From contig CP070750.1 in NCBI GenBank assembly GCA_020348385.1, positions 3,534,332 through 3,598,331 of the forward strand: a stretch of DNA of 64,000 nucleotides. Direction: 5' to 3'. The notes under the pieces were generated by a model. It searched no databases. It saw only the letters and a program-made list of their open reading frames with translations, and had not been told where the DNA came from. This document shows, one piece after another, positions 8,314 through 17,762 of this stretch; positions within the stretch are counted from its first letter, which is position 1; each line of letters starts with the position of its first letter. The DNA is from Candidatus Aminicenantota bacterium (GTDB taxonomy: Bacteria > Acidobacteriota > Aminicenantia > Aminicenantales > Aminicenantaceae). A program made the translations under genes and the position numbers.

Positions 8314-9954
8314 TTATGATTTCCTCACTTTCTCTTTTATCCGCTGGATGTGACCTCGGCCCAGTCCTTTGACTTCGCAGCCCAACGCAAAATAGCGGTG
8401 TATTTGATCATCTGTCAGAATGCCAAAGCAGTCAACTATGGCTGCTTTATGACCGATAGCATTTATCACATCATCAGGTTGAAGATCGAGATAGGGTTCA
8501 TGACGTACGGCGAAAATCACAGCCTCGACATCGTTCATAGCTTTATTCAGGTCCTTCTGGATAGATATTTCCGCCAATTTCTCTTGGTTGCGGAAAAAGC
8601 GGGATTTACTCTGACCAACTCCTGGATAAGAGTCCTGTTTTTCGAACTCCCACCAATGATCGATATACGGATCGTGAACGCGAATTTCAGCTCCCATCTC
8701 TGCCAGTTTGCGAATGATGACCTCGGAACCACTGTAACGGGTGTCGCCAACATCTTCACGATACGCAGCACCTAAAATGAGTATTTCTGCGGCAGCTATG
8801 GGCTGTCCCATATTGCGTAACGCGTCTCGGGTGAGCTGGGCAGCATGTACCCCCCGTGTGTCATTGATATCTATAGCCATAGGCGTAATCTTGAAGATGT
8901 CATCTTCGAATCCCAGAATATGCTTATAGGACCACACACCTAGACCTCCATCTTTAGGAAGACAATATCCCCCGATGCCAGGTCCGGGAAAGATGATATT
9001 GGTGTGTGTCGGGCGCACCTTGATGGCTTTGATAACTTTGATTATGTCCACACCGTTCCGCTCGGCAAATAGGCTCCATTCATCCAAAAAGGCCAGGATG
9101 GTTGCGCGGTAGGAGTTCTCGACAATTTTTGCAGTTTCCGACTCAATCGGTTTGTCCATCACAGTGAGCGGATATTCGTCTGTGTTCAACACATCATTCA
9201 GGAATTTGACAACCCGGTTTTTTGCCTCTTCATTGATACCGGAACAAACTCGCCAAAAATCGCGTATACTGGCGACATAATTACGGCCCGGCATGACCCG
9301 TTCATAGCTGTGGGCGAGCAATGGTTCGCTTTCTATTCCTCGATTTTTAAAAATCTTCTTTATAATCGGATAGGCAACCTGTTCTGTGGTTCCCGGTGCC
9401 ACAGTGGTCTCGATCAGGACCAAGGCGTCAGGACGGATATGTTCGGCAATGATTCCAAAAGAATTTTCCAGTGCAGCCATTTCCGTCCTGCCGGTTCTCA
9501 CATTTCCCAGGTCCTCTTTGAGATAGTCGCACTGCACATCGACAACAACAACATCGGCAAGGGATAAAACATCGTAAGTGTAGGTCGCGATAAGCGTCTG
9601 TTTGTCCTTCACGCAGCGACTGATCATCGGATCGACCTCAGGGTCTTCTGCCTTGACCGGGGAGACACCTCTGTTCAGTAAAGGAATCTTCCAATAACTG
9701 CGCACACTCGGCCGCTGCATCCCGACAACGAATTTGCTGGGATTCCCCTTTTCATCTGTTGCGTCGGCAACGATGGCTGCCATTACCGCCCCGACAAAGC
9801 CGACTCCCATCACAACCACAATTTCACGCCCTTTTTCTCTCTCTTGACCTACCCGCTTTTTAAGTGTTCTAAATTCCTGCTTATAATCGTCGGATTCGGG
9901 CAAGGGAAATTTTTCCCCGTCCGGACTGATGGAATATTTTTCGGTTTCGTTCAT
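8314..9954 (-). CDS. UDP-glucose/GDP-mannose dehydrogenase family nucleotide-sugar dehydrogenase
   Basis: 546-residue cytosolic enzyme that should oxidise C6 of a nucleotide sugar to the uronic acid with two NAD. VVVMGVGFVGAVMA (46-59) is the Rossmann nucleotide loop after a ~45-residue N-terminal extension. IETTVAPGTT (181-190) and the catalytic cysteine Cys331 in PGIGGYCLPKDGG are typical. The C-terminal UDP-binding domain carries ILGAAYREDVGDTRYSGS. The sugar (UDP-Glc, UDP-ManNAc or other) cannot be fixed from sequence. GGGAGG lies 5 nt before the ATG. It fits polysaccharide or glycan synthesis with the GT4 gene at 2948, though they are not in one operon. Confidence 0.9.
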   Translation of the reverse strand: MNETEKYSISPDGEKFPLPESDDYKQEFRTLKKRVGQEREKGREIVVVMGVGFVGAVMAAIVADATDEKGNPSKFVVGMQRPSVRSYWKIPLLNRGVSPVKAEDPEVDPMISRCVKDKQTLIATYTYDVLSLADVVVVDVQCDYLKEDLGNVRTGRTEMAALENSFGIIAEHIRPDALVLIETTVAPGTTEQVAYPIIKKIFKNRGIESEPLLAHSYERVMPGRNYVASIRDFWRVCSGINEEAKNRVVKFLNDVLNTDEYPLTVMDKPIESETAKIVENSYRATILAFLDEWSLFAERNGVDIIKVIKAIKVRPTHTNIIFPGPGIGGYCLPKDGGLGVWSYKHILGFEDDIFKITPMAIDINDTRGVHAAQLTRDALRNMGQPIAAAEILILGAAYREDVGDTRYSGSEVIIRKLAEMGAEIRVHDPYIDHWWEFEKQDSYPGVGQSKSRFFRNQEKLAEISIQKDLNKAMNDVEAVIFAVRHEPYLDLQPDDVINAIGHKAAIVDCFGILTDDQIHRYFALGCEVKGLGRGHIQRIKEKVRKS

Positions 9955-10013
9955 GTGACCTCCCGCTTCTTTTTTTAATAAATACTAATAAAGTCTTTTT
10001 ATACTATATCATT

Positions 10014-11225
10014 TTAATGAAGATTGGAATGAAATCCTTCGAACCTAAAAATTTGGAACGGTACTTCGTCCGGCCGCCCAGAAGAAATGTGCAGTTCAGA
10101 ATTTTCAGAGAGAACCATGATGGTGGTCCCGAAAGTGCCCTGATTGTTGATGATGGTTTCCCGGTCGCGGAAGATATCCTTCAGCTTTTCTATACTTATC
10201 TCTGTATCATTCTTCTTGAGTATCTTCTGCAAAGCCTCGAATCGCTGGCACTGGAATGTGTATTCCTTAGGATCGATATTTCGGGATTTAAAGATGTTCT
10301 GGATCTCGGGAGTAAAATGTTTGTTTTTTAAGGGATGATTGGTGTGATAGGTGAAGAGAGATCCGGGATATGGGGAAAATTCTTCCACATGAGAGGCAGA
10401 GCATTCAAAGCTTCCCACATTTTCCGGGTCTCCTATCATGTAATTTTGCGGCGCGCCGAAGTGGATTGTACGGATGAATTTGACCGCCTCTTTGTAAGTT
10501 TTTTTCTGCAGGATACCCCGGATGACGAAGGCCACGGGAAGGCCATCACGGGAGTGTTCCAACTGCTGGACGGCATTGACCACAACGGCTACAGACGAAC
10601 TGTTCAGGCCGTTTGCGGCGATGAAACCCGGAAAGGTGAATAACATTGTTTGTAACCCTGATTCCGGTTCATTGATATGCAGCAAGGTCTGAAATCCGTG
10701 ATAAAAGGTGGGGATATCCAGGTTTTGTGAGACCATGCTCGGCCCGTGCTTGGATTTTCTAATTCCTATAGTGGTGCAATGATCGGCGGTCATCTTGTGA
10801 TCGCTTCCCAGGATTTCTGCACCCATGACCCACATCTCGTCCACCAACTGGAAAGCAAAGATGGTGTCGTAATCCAGTTCGGCTCCGTCTGCGATGCCTC
10901 TGACTTCTTCTAGAAGCTCCGGTGTCCATCTTTTGATTGCTTTTGGAAAATCGGAGTATTCCAGGAATTTTTTTATGAATACATTGGCCTCAGTTTTGTA
11001 TTTCTGCTCGATATCGGCTTTCCAGAGATCGACAAGAGCATGGATTTCCTGTTTCAACGATTTTCCATGCTGCAGCCCCCTTTCATAGGGAGTTCCTTCA
11101 AGAATGAGGATCCTTAAATTACTTTTGTCTGACGATGGTTGGCCCTGGCCTAATGTGCGTGTTCGATGGGGAAGCAGCGCAAATACCAGGATTACGGATA
11201 TGAAAAGGCTGTATGTTTTTTTCAT
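10014..11225 (-). CDS. C45 family autoproteolytic acyltransferase/hydrolase, exported
   Basis: About 403 residues with an N-terminal signal segment. The family self-cleaves before an internal Cys that becomes the catalytic N-terminal nucleophile. Here that is the Cys in TADHCTTIGIRKSKHG, followed by SQNLDIP, as in acyl-CoA:6-APA acyltransferase-like proteins. ILEGTPYERGLQHGKSLK near residue 50 is the family's conserved N-terminal motif. I use the second ATG as start because GGAGG (complement of 11232-11236) abuts the first ATG and is 6 nt from the second. Substrate unknown; probably an amide in the periplasm. Confidence 0.8.
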   Translation of the reverse strand: MKKTYSLFISVILVFALLPHRTRTLGQGQPSSDKSNLRILILEGTPYERGLQHGKSLKQEIHALVDLWKADIEQKYKTEANVFIKKFLEYSDFPKAIKRWTPELLEEVRGIADGAELDYDTIFAFQLVDEMWVMGAEILGSDHKMTADHCTTIGIRKSKHGPSMVSQNLDIPTFYHGFQTLLHINEPESGLQTMLFTFPGFIAANGLNSSSVAVVVNAVQQLEHSRDGLPVAFVIRGILQKKTYKEAVKFIRTIHFGAPQNYMIGDPENVGSFECSASHVEEFSPYPGSLFTYHTNHPLKNKHFTPEIQNIFKSRNIDPKEYTFQCQRFEALQKILKKNDTEISIEKLKDIFRDRETIINNQGTFGTTIMVLSENSELHISSGRPDEVPFQIFRFEGFHSNLH

Positions 11226-11258
11226 ACGCATCCTCCTAGAAAATCCCTACACACAATT

Positions 11259-11287
11259 TCTATATAACTCTATTGTATAAAAATCAA
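11259..11287 (-). promoter_or_regulatory. Putative sigma-70 promoter of the C45 hydrolase
   Basis: Minus strand: -35 TTGATT (11282-11287), 17-nt spacer, -10 TATAGA (11259-11264). Each hexamer matches the consensus at four of six positions with ideal spacing. The start codon is about 34 nt downstream of the -10. Confidence 0.4.
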
Positions 11288-11349
11288 TGGGTGTTGCCCA
11301 ATCAGTTAAATAATTACTTGAAGAGCAGGATGATTATAAGCGTATAGAA

Positions 11350-13995
11350 TCATTCGTATCGAAGGGAGTCGACGGGGTTGGCGTGGGCAGCTTTTATGGC
11401 TTGAAAACTCACTGTTAACCAGGCGATCAAGAGGGCAAGAACAGCGGCGGCAATGAAATACCCGAACTGGCTGTTGATGTTGATGCGATAGGCGAAACTT
11501 TTCAACCAGGCCCGGGACACAAGGTAGGCTGTCGGCCACGCGAGGATGTTGGCAACCAGCACCAAATAAGTGAATTCCCTGGACAAAAGCCCGATTATCC
11601 CAGAAACGGATGAACCCAGCACCTTCCGGATCCCGATCTCCTTGGTTCGCTGTTCTGCGGCAAAGGAGGCCAAACCGAAGAGTCCCAAGCAGGCGATAAA
11701 AATGGCCAGGGCACTAAAATACCTGAAAAGGCGCTGGAGTCTTTGTTCGGAACGGTATTGCCTGTCGAATACGCTGTCGAGGAAATAGTAATTCATCGGC
11801 AGATTGGGAAAAATTTTGTTCCAGGTCTCTTCGATGAACGATACGGTTGAGGGGATGTCCTGAGTCTGCATGTTGACAGAGATATATCGGTTCGATCCCA
11901 AACTCAGGAATAGGTTCATTGGCCTGATGGCATTTTTCAAGGAAGAAAAGTGAAAATCTTTTATCACACCGACTACGGTGTAATAATTCCGGTCTGCACC
12001 GTAGGTTTGGATGACTTTTTTCCCTATTGCGTCTTCCCAGCCGAAACGCTGAACAGCCTCCTGGTTGAGAATAACCGCTCCTGCGTTGGGAGAATCTCCG
12101 CTCGATCTCCTTGTGTTCCGATGATCTGTCGGAAATTCCGGTGAAAAGTTCCGGCCGGCGATAAGTTCGATTTCATAGGTGTCGATGAAGTCATAGTCCA
12201 CGCTGTTATGAATGAGCTCGATCTTTTCTCCTTCGGGAGCCCCCTCCCATGTGACGTCATTGTACATCCCAATCCGACTGGGCAATTGGAGAGAACCACA
12301 TACGCTAAGAACTTGCGGATTCTGCATTAAGGCTGTCTTTAATGGTTGAATATTTTGACTTCCGGCAGCGCTGTCATTGGAGATAACCAGAATCTGGTCT
12401 TTTTTAAATCCCAGCGTTTTGTTGCGCATGAATTGCAGTTGCCTGGCCAGAACAAATGTACAGACGATCAGAGTGATCGTGATGCTGAATTGCGAGATGA
12501 CCAGCACTTTTCGAAACGTGCTTCCCTTGCGGCCTGTCCGAAAAATGCCTTTGAGGACGCTTGTCGGTTGGAAGGCCGACAGGAAAAGCGCTGGATAACT
12601 TCCAGAAAGAATCCCTACCAGAGCCACGATGCCGATCAGACTTAAAACGATTTCACCGCGCCCGATGTCGCTGAACCGGATGAACTGCCCTGTCAGGTTG
12701 TTCAGCGAAGGAAGAAAAACATAAACAAGGGCAAGTGCCAGGACCATGGAAAAGGCAGAAAACAGGAGGGTTTCTCCGAAAAACTGGTTGATCAACTGTC
12801 TACGCATGGCTCCCACAACTTTGCGCATTCCCACTTCCTTGGCCCGATTGGCCGAGCGGGCCGTGGAGAGATTCATGAAGTTGATGCACGCGATCAACAG
12901 AATCAGGAGCCCCGTTGCCAGAAAGATGTAAATAGTGCGGATATCCCCCGTATCTGTGATGGCGGAGTAGAGATGCATTCGCTTGAGCTGTTCCAGCTTG
13001 AGTACCCGTGTGTCGCTTTCCCGTTTATGCTTGGCGAAAACTTCATTAACTTTTTTTTCCACCTCATCGATAGAATGTCCTGCTGGGAGAAGAATATAGG
13101 ATTCTAATTGCTGGGAGATCCAGTTGTTCCAGTAGGCAGCCGGGGGTGCAATATCTCTCAAGGATTCCATCGAAATGAGAATATTGGATTGAATATTTGA
13201 ATTACGGGGCTGATTCTTCATCACTCCCGTCACCATCAAGGACATTTTACCGATCAAATTGTTCTCCACATCGAGGGATTGCCCAATCGGGTCCTGATTG
13301 CCGAAATATTTAGTGGCCACATCTTCTGTCAGGACCACAGTGTTGGGCTCTTTTAACGCGCTGTTTTTGTCTCCTTCGAGGAGGGGAAAGGTGAACATAT
13401 CCAGGGCGCCTTGGTCGGCAAAAACGACCTCATTTTCGTAAAATTTATTGTCTTCATGACGCAAGAGAAAAGTGCGAAGAGACTGGAATCGGGTGAATTC
13501 ATGGACCTCATGGACCTCGTTGTAGAGTGCTTCGCCAAGAGGAACGGGCGAGGTCTGGGCGCGAAACACCTGGTCAGTAAGGTGCTGTTCCACATTCACG
13601 CGATAAATCCGGTCAGCGTTTTGGTGATGGGATTCATAGCTGTACTCGTACATGGCAAATAAAAGGATGAGAATGAAGCAGGCCATCCCTACTGATAAGC
13701 CGGCGATGTTGATAAGAGAATATCCCTTGTGTCTTTTGAGATTTCGGAATGTGATTTTAAGATAGTTTTGAAACATAACAAGGCTCCAAAAGATTGAATT
13801 GAGAAAAATTTCAGGCAGCGATTGGATCAGTTGGAACCAGTACCAGCGGTTGGCTGCTGCCCGCCCCTTTTCCTCGAGGATGCTGTTATAGATCTCATCA
13901 AAATCCCCTCCGAGATAAGTGTGTTCTATTCTCGGGATAAAACGATACATTATCCAACGGGCCATTTTTGGAGGTGGATGAAATCGATGCATCAT
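11350..13995 (-). CDS. FtsX/MacB-type ABC transporter permease with N-terminal prefix domain
   Basis: 881-residue membrane protein. Residues 1-85 are a soluble 'permease prefix' domain (PPPKMARWIMYRFIP and following) typical of Acidobacteria/Aminicenantes permeases. Then come an N-terminal helix (YSLINIAGLSVGMACFIL), a MacB-like periplasmic domain, an FtsX core (LLIACINFMNLSTARSANRA, EVGMRKVVGAMRRQ), and a second periplasmic domain plus FtsX core (SFAAEQRTKEIGIRKVLGSS). No ATP-binding subunit is encoded next to it, so it must borrow one or work as an orphan. It starts 7 nt after the PadR gene, so the two are co-transcribed. Likely role: lipid, peptide or drug export or mechanotransmission; not determinable. 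Confidence 0.88.
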   Translation of the reverse strand: MMHRFHPPPKMARWIMYRFIPRIEHTYLGGDFDEIYNSILEEKGRAAANRWYWFQLIQSLPEIFLNSIFWSLVMFQNYLKITFRNLKRHKGYSLINIAGLSVGMACFILILLFAMYEYSYESHHQNADRIYRVNVEQHLTDQVFRAQTSPVPLGEALYNEVHEVHEFTRFQSLRTFLLRHEDNKFYENEVVFADQGALDMFTFPLLEGDKNSALKEPNTVVLTEDVATKYFGNQDPIGQSLDVENNLIGKMSLMVTGVMKNQPRNSNIQSNILISMESLRDIAPPAAYWNNWISQQLESYILLPAGHSIDEVEKKVNEVFAKHKRESDTRVLKLEQLKRMHLYSAITDTGDIRTIYIFLATGLLILLIACINFMNLSTARSANRAKEVGMRKVVGAMRRQLINQFFGETLLFSAFSMVLALALVYVFLPSLNNLTGQFIRFSDIGRGEIVLSLIGIVALVGILSGSYPALFLSAFQPTSVLKGIFRTGRKGSTFRKVLVISQFSITITLIVCTFVLARQLQFMRNKTLGFKKDQILVISNDSAAGSQNIQPLKTALMQNPQVLSVCGSLQLPSRIGMYNDVTWEGAPEGEKIELIHNSVDYDFIDTYEIELIAGRNFSPEFPTDHRNTRRSSGDSPNAGAVILNQEAVQRFGWEDAIGKKVIQTYGADRNYYTVVGVIKDFHFSSLKNAIRPMNLFLSLGSNRYISVNMQTQDIPSTVSFIEETWNKIFPNLPMNYYFLDSVFDRQYRSEQRLQRLFRYFSALAIFIACLGLFGLASFAAEQRTKEIGIRKVLGSSVSGIIGLLSREFTYLVLVANILAWPTAYLVSRAWLKSFAYRININSQFGYFIAAAVLALLIAWLTVSFQAIKAAHANPVDSLRYE

Positions 13996-14002
13996 GGGGT
14001 TA

Positions 14003-14326
14003 TTATTTTTTCTTTGCGAACTCGGGAATTCCCGTCCACATCCTGTCGTGGACCTTTCTGAGTTCAGTCAAAGCTTCCTTCCCTTTTTTCGAGAGATGGT
14101 AGAATTTGACGGCTTTGCCTCCCCTCTGTGCAGTTGGATCGCCTATATGCGATTCCAGGTATCCCAGCTTTCTCATCCTATCCAGAGGAACATATACATT
14201 ACCCACTGTCCACTCATGTCCTGTAGAGGTTTTGAGGTGTTCCCTGATTTTGACCAGGCTGGCGCAATCTTCCAGTCTGAGGATGGCCAGCAAAATCATT
14301 TCTTCTTTACGGGTCAGATATTTCAC
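14003..14326 (-). CDS. PadR family transcriptional regulator
   Basis: 107-residue winged-helix protein of the short (PadR-s2) type. The N-terminal EEMILLAILRLEDCASLVKI leads into the wHTH, with WTVGNVYVPLDRMRKLGYLE as recognition helix and wing lead-in, and the C-terminal helix YHLSKKGKEALTEL dimerises. It is directly upstream of the FtsX permease and probably represses this two-gene unit, as usual for PadR-permease pairs. Confidence 0.88.
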   Translation of the reverse strand: MKYLTRKEEMILLAILRLEDCASLVKIREHLKTSTGHEWTVGNVYVPLDRMRKLGYLESHIGDPTAQRGGKAVKFYHLSKKGKEALTELRKVHDRMWTGIPEFAKKK

Positions 14327-14473
14327 GTTAGTCCTTTATATCTCTCATTTCTTTTATGTTATAAAAGTTATTCACTCGGTTAGACGAAAAAAGGATTAAA
14401 TAAGTTGCATAGTTGCCTCATTTGTTCAAAAAAAATAAAATTCATTTAGAACTTTTTTCATTTTCATACGTCT

Positions 14474-15085
14474 TTGGTGATGAGATCGGATGCAGACCGC
14501 ATGAGCCATCAGAAGTTCGACGAACTGTACGATACACACAGATCCGCTGTTTTCAGTTTTGCCTACAGTTTGACACAGAACAGGGGAGAGGCGGAAGATT
14601 TATTCCAGGAGACCTGGCTTCGCGTCGCTCAGTATTTTCCGAAGGTATTGGATATGAAAAAAGTCAAAGCTTGGTTATTCACGATCACCGCCAACCTGCA
14701 TAAGGATTCGTTGCGGAAAAAGCGCACGAGAAGACGATTTCTGTTCCAGAAAAGATGGACTGCTGATCAAGACGTGACCGGGTGTGAAGGATTTCCCGAG
14801 CATGCCAGCCCCGATGAAACAAAAGGATCAGAGCATGTGGAAATGGCCCATGCCATTTCTCGAGCTGTATCCCATTTGCCTGATCAGCACCGCCTCGTTT
14901 TCATGCTTAAAGAGGTCGCTGGATTTAAGCAATCGGAAATCAGCGAAATCCTCGGGGTGCCGATCGGGACGGTTAAGTCCGTTATGTTTCGCGCGGTGAA
15001 GAAGCTTCGCCAGGACTTGGCAGCTTATCATCCGAAAAAAATCAACAATAACGGGAGAGGGCCAAATGAAATACAAAGATGTTGA
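14474..15085 (+). CDS. ECF RNA polymerase sigma factor
   Basis: 203 residues. Region 2 includes DELYDTHRSAVFSFAYSL and EAEDLFQETWLRVAQYFP (core binding and -10 recognition). Region 4 is LPDQHRLVFMLKEVAGFKQ, then SEISEILGVPIGTVKSVMFR, the -35 helix-turn-helix. A basic linker (KKRTRRR) joins them. The first ATG is used; an alternative in-frame ATG at 14501 would still keep region 2. It is divergent from PadR and overlaps the next gene by 20 nt, suggesting a coupled sigma/regulator unit. Confidence 0.88.
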   Translation: MVMRSDADRMSHQKFDELYDTHRSAVFSFAYSLTQNRGEAEDLFQETWLRVAQYFPKVLDMKKVKAWLFTITANLHKDSLRKKRTRRRFLFQKRWTADQDVTGCEGFPEHASPDETKGSEHVEMAHAISRAVSHLPDQHRLVFMLKEVAGFKQSEISEILGVPIGTVKSVMFRAVKKLRQDLAAYHPKKINNNGRGPNEIQRC

Positions 15086-15470
15086 ACCAAATATCGAAAG
15101 TGCAACTCTGGAGGATGATTTGAATGAGATCCGGACTCATCTCCAGGAGGTGCCTATTCCAATGCCATCTGAAACGTTTTTCGAACAAACCCGCTCTTTA
15201 TGTCATGCCAGGTTGAGGAGATCATCCATCCCGAAATTCATATGGGCGGCATTTGCGGTTCTCTTCGTTCTAACGGGTATTTTGATGTTGCCATTGGCAA
15301 GGGAAATTGGGTTGGATCAACCTCTTTCCCTCCCAGTGATCGGCGTTTTGATTCTGATGCTCCAAAATCTGTTGATGCTCTTTTTTACACCAGTTTTGAT
15401 CCAAAAATTCCGGTTTAGAAAAAATGATCCCATGAACGGTTTTATAGATAAGGAGGTATGTCATGGATAG
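15066..15470 (+). CDS. Two-helix membrane protein, candidate anti-sigma factor
   Basis: 134 residues: a ~55-residue cytosolic N-terminal part (EDDLNEIRTHLQEVP onward) and two hydrophobic helices (about 59-78 and 90-112). It overlaps the end of the sigma gene by 20 nt and the next gene by 8 nt. Position and topology fit a membrane anti-sigma factor, but the HxxxCxxC zinc motif of ZAS-type anti-sigmas is absent. Role is inferred from context only. GGGAGAGG precedes the ATG. Confidence 0.6.
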   Translation: MKYKDVEPNIESATLEDDLNEIRTHLQEVPIPMPSETFFEQTRSLCHARLRRSSIPKFIWAAFAVLFVLTGILMLPLAREIGLDQPLSLPVIGVLILMLQNLLMLFFTPVLIQKFRFRKNDPMNGFIDKEVCHG

Positions 15471-16014
15471 CACAGCAGGAAAAACGATCGCCATCATCGT
15501 ATTGGTGGTTCTCCTCATACTGGTTTTAGGCAGGTTCCTGCCGTTTATTTTTGCTCCTTTTGGCATTTTTCCGCACATTTGGCAAACTGTGAAAATCCCA
15601 AAAGTCGGCCGCATAGAGTTTGGTCCCTATGGTTTCTTCAATGTTACTTCTTATTCGATCATATCTTTCATTCTTCTCGTGATATGGATATTTGTGATCG
15701 TTTGGGTCTACCGTGATGCCGAACGCCGCGGGATGAACGGGGTCCTATGGGCACTACTCGTGTTTATCGGAAACTTGATCGGCCTTTTGATCTATCTGAT
15801 CGTGCGGTCGAGCAACGGCTCTGCGACTAAAGAACCCTCAACATCGCAACCGACTTCTCAAACTTGTCCAAACTGTCAGTTACCACTATCTCCCACTTAT
15901 GTCTTCTGTCCCAATTGCGCAACCCGGTTGCATTCCGATTGCCCGAAGTGTCACAAACCCATTGAAAAGGATTGGAAGGTCTGTCCTCATTGTGGAGAAA
16001 AACTGATTTCCTAA
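15463..16014 (+). CDS. Membrane protein with PLDc_N-like domain and C-terminal double zinc ribbon
   Basis: 183 residues. Helix 1 lies at about 7-30. A pair of helices (64-83 and 91-112) around WVYRDAERRGMNGVLWALLV resembles the phospholipase D-nuclease N-terminal (PLDc_N) domain. After a Ser/Thr/Gln linker the tail has four CxxC knuckles: CPNC, CPNC, CPKC and CPHC, the double zinc ribbon arrangement. It shares an operon with the ECF sigma factor. A signalling or scaffold role at the membrane is a guess. Confidence 0.75.
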   Translation: MDSTAGKTIAIIVLVVLLILVLGRFLPFIFAPFGIFPHIWQTVKIPKVGRIEFGPYGFFNVTSYSIISFILLVIWIFVIVWVYRDAERRGMNGVLWALLVFIGNLIGLLIYLIVRSSNGSATKEPSTSQPTSQTCPNCQLPLSPTYVFCPNCATRLHSDCPKCHKPIEKDWKVCPHCGEKLIS

Positions 16015-16052
16015 GGCAAAGGATTAATCTAACCTCATAATCTCATCGTACT

Positions 16053-16081
16053 CGGTGATATTCCGTGGAAAAATATCACCG
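16053..16081 (+). terminator. 10-bp perfect hairpin after the sigma-factor operon
   Basis: CGGTGATATT (16053-16062) pairs perfectly with AATATCACCG (16072-16081) across a 9-nt loop, 40 nt after the last stop codon of the operon. No U-run follows, so it may be a 3'-end or mRNA-stabilising structure rather than a classical intrinsic terminator. Confidence 0.4.
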
Positions 16082-16194
16082 TCTAATTCACACAAAAAGG
16101 TGATTTACTTCCTTACTCAATTCGATAGACTGGTATTCAGAGAATTGGCCGAAAGCTTAAATTGGCTACGGGCGCGTAATTGAGGAAAGTTGTC

Positions 16195-17607
16195 ATGAAT
16201 TTTAGCACATACAAGAAAAGAATCCTGATCGTTGATGATGATCCCACAAGCCTAAAAATACTGGAATCTATGCTTCCTGCCGAGAGATACGACGTTGTCA
16301 AAGCAAATGACGGGAAGGAGGCATTGGAATCCGCATTCGAAAAACCTCCCGATTTGATCTTGTTGGATATCATGATGCCCGGTATCGATGGGTTTGAGGT
16401 GACCCGGAAGATCAAAAGGGACAAAAGAACAAAGGATGTACCGGTTATTATCATCACTTCCTTGGATGGGTCTGAAAGCAGAATTAAGGGCCTGGAGGGG
16501 GGAGCTGAAGAACTCCTCAGTAAGCCCGTTCACGCCACAGAGCTTCTGGCTCGAGTCAGTTCCATGCTTCGTCTCAAGGAATACCGTGATCAGTTGACAA
16601 TTCGGACACTTTCTGGAGAGAGATTTGGGGTTATATCCGAACCGAAAGAGGAAATCCAGATCAAAGAAGAAGAACTGCCTCAGATTCTTCTTGTTGAGGA
16701 CGCCGAGGTGGATGCCATCGTTGTCGAAAAAGCATTGGATGGAGAGCCTTTTCAGCTGAGCAAAGTGTATAACGGCAAACAGGCTTTTTCCTTCGTCAGT
16801 CAAAAAAAAACAGACTTGATTTTATTGGATATAATTCTCCCCGATATGGATGGTTTTGAGATATGCCGCCGCTTGAAGAAAGATTATAAGGACATCCAGG
16901 TGGTTATCGTGACTTGTCTTGATGATCTTGAGAGCAAGATAAAAGGGGTTGAGCTTGGTGCAGACGATTTTTTGGTTAAACCCATCGTCGGAAGGGAACT
17001 TAAAGCGCGAGTTAAAACCTTGATGGAGAAAAAATTTCATCTGGACAGCCTTCGAACTCATTACCAGGAAGCTTTGGGTAGATCCCAGCTGGATTGGCTC
17101 ACTGGACTTTATAACCATGGATATTTCCAACAGTTTCTGGGATATGAGCTGAAACGATCTCTTGAGCAAGGTTTCCCTGTGAGCTTGATCATGATCGATG
17201 TGGATGACTTCAAAAGCTATAACGACAATCTGGGGCATTCGGCCGGAGATGCTATTTTAAGAGAGATGGGACAGGTGGTGAGGAACAGCATCCGAGAGGT
17301 GGATTTTGCCGCTCGTTATGGAGGAGAAGAGTTTGCCGTGGTTTTGCCCTATGTGCATAGAGAGAATGCCATTATTGTTGCAGAGAGAATCCATAAGACT
17401 CTCACAAGCCATGACTTTTTCCACGATGAATCGATAGAGATGAAAAATCCCACGGTAAGCATGGGAATTGCTGTTTTTCCTGAAGAAGCTTCGAACAAAA
17501 CAGATCTCATTGTTCAAGCGGACTCGATGCTTTATCGGGCTAAACAAAATGGCAAGAATCAATACCAAATCTCGGAACCTAGAATTTACTCTCATTTGGA
17601 TCACTAG
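16195..17607 (+). CDS. PleD-like diguanylate cyclase with two receiver domains
   Basis: 470-residue cytosolic response regulator that should make c-di-GMP. Receiver 1 spans 9-127 with acidic pocket DDD (14-16) and phospho-acceptor Asp58 in LLDIMMPG. Receiver 2 spans 162-280 with Asp212 in LLDIILPD. The GGDEF domain (about 295-460) carries the active-site variant GGEEF (376-380). The inhibitory I-site RxxD is present (Arg367, Asp370), exactly five residues before GGEEF, so product inhibition is expected. Start is the ATG after GAGG (16182-16185); an upstream TTG at 16180 is less likely. No cognate kinase is adjacent; the PAS kinase at 20817 is a possible partner. Confidence 0.92.
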   Translation: MNFSTYKKRILIVDDDPTSLKILESMLPAERYDVVKANDGKEALESAFEKPPDLILLDIMMPGIDGFEVTRKIKRDKRTKDVPVIIITSLDGSESRIKGLEGGAEELLSKPVHATELLARVSSMLRLKEYRDQLTIRTLSGERFGVISEPKEEIQIKEEELPQILLVEDAEVDAIVVEKALDGEPFQLSKVYNGKQAFSFVSQKKTDLILLDIILPDMDGFEICRRLKKDYKDIQVVIVTCLDDLESKIKGVELGADDFLVKPIVGRELKARVKTLMEKKFHLDSLRTHYQEALGRSQLDWLTGLYNHGYFQQFLGYELKRSLEQGFPVSLIMIDVDDFKSYNDNLGHSAGDAILREMGQVVRNSIREVDFAARYGGEEFAVVLPYVHRENAIIVAERIHKTLTSHDFFHDESIEMKNPTVSMGIAVFPEEASNKTDLIVQADSMLYRAKQNGKNQYQISEPRIYSHLDH

Positions 17608-17678
17608 CTGGTCAGAAAAGCCGCTCCTTCACCTGCTCACATTCATCATTTCTTCTTTTTATATCGCCCCACAAATTC

Positions 17679-17707
17679 TTGACAAAAGACTGGAAACACT
17701 ATAGATT
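17679..17707 (+). promoter_or_regulatory. Sigma-70 promoter of asnA
   Basis: Perfect -35 TTGACA (17679-17684), 17-nt spacer, -10 TAGATT (17702-17707, four of six). It lies 55 nt upstream of the asnA start codon, whose ribosome site is GAGGTGA. Confidence 0.6.
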
Positions 17708-17762
17708 ACAGGTCTTCTTTATAAAATATTAAACTAAATCATTTTTATTATGAGGTGATTAA

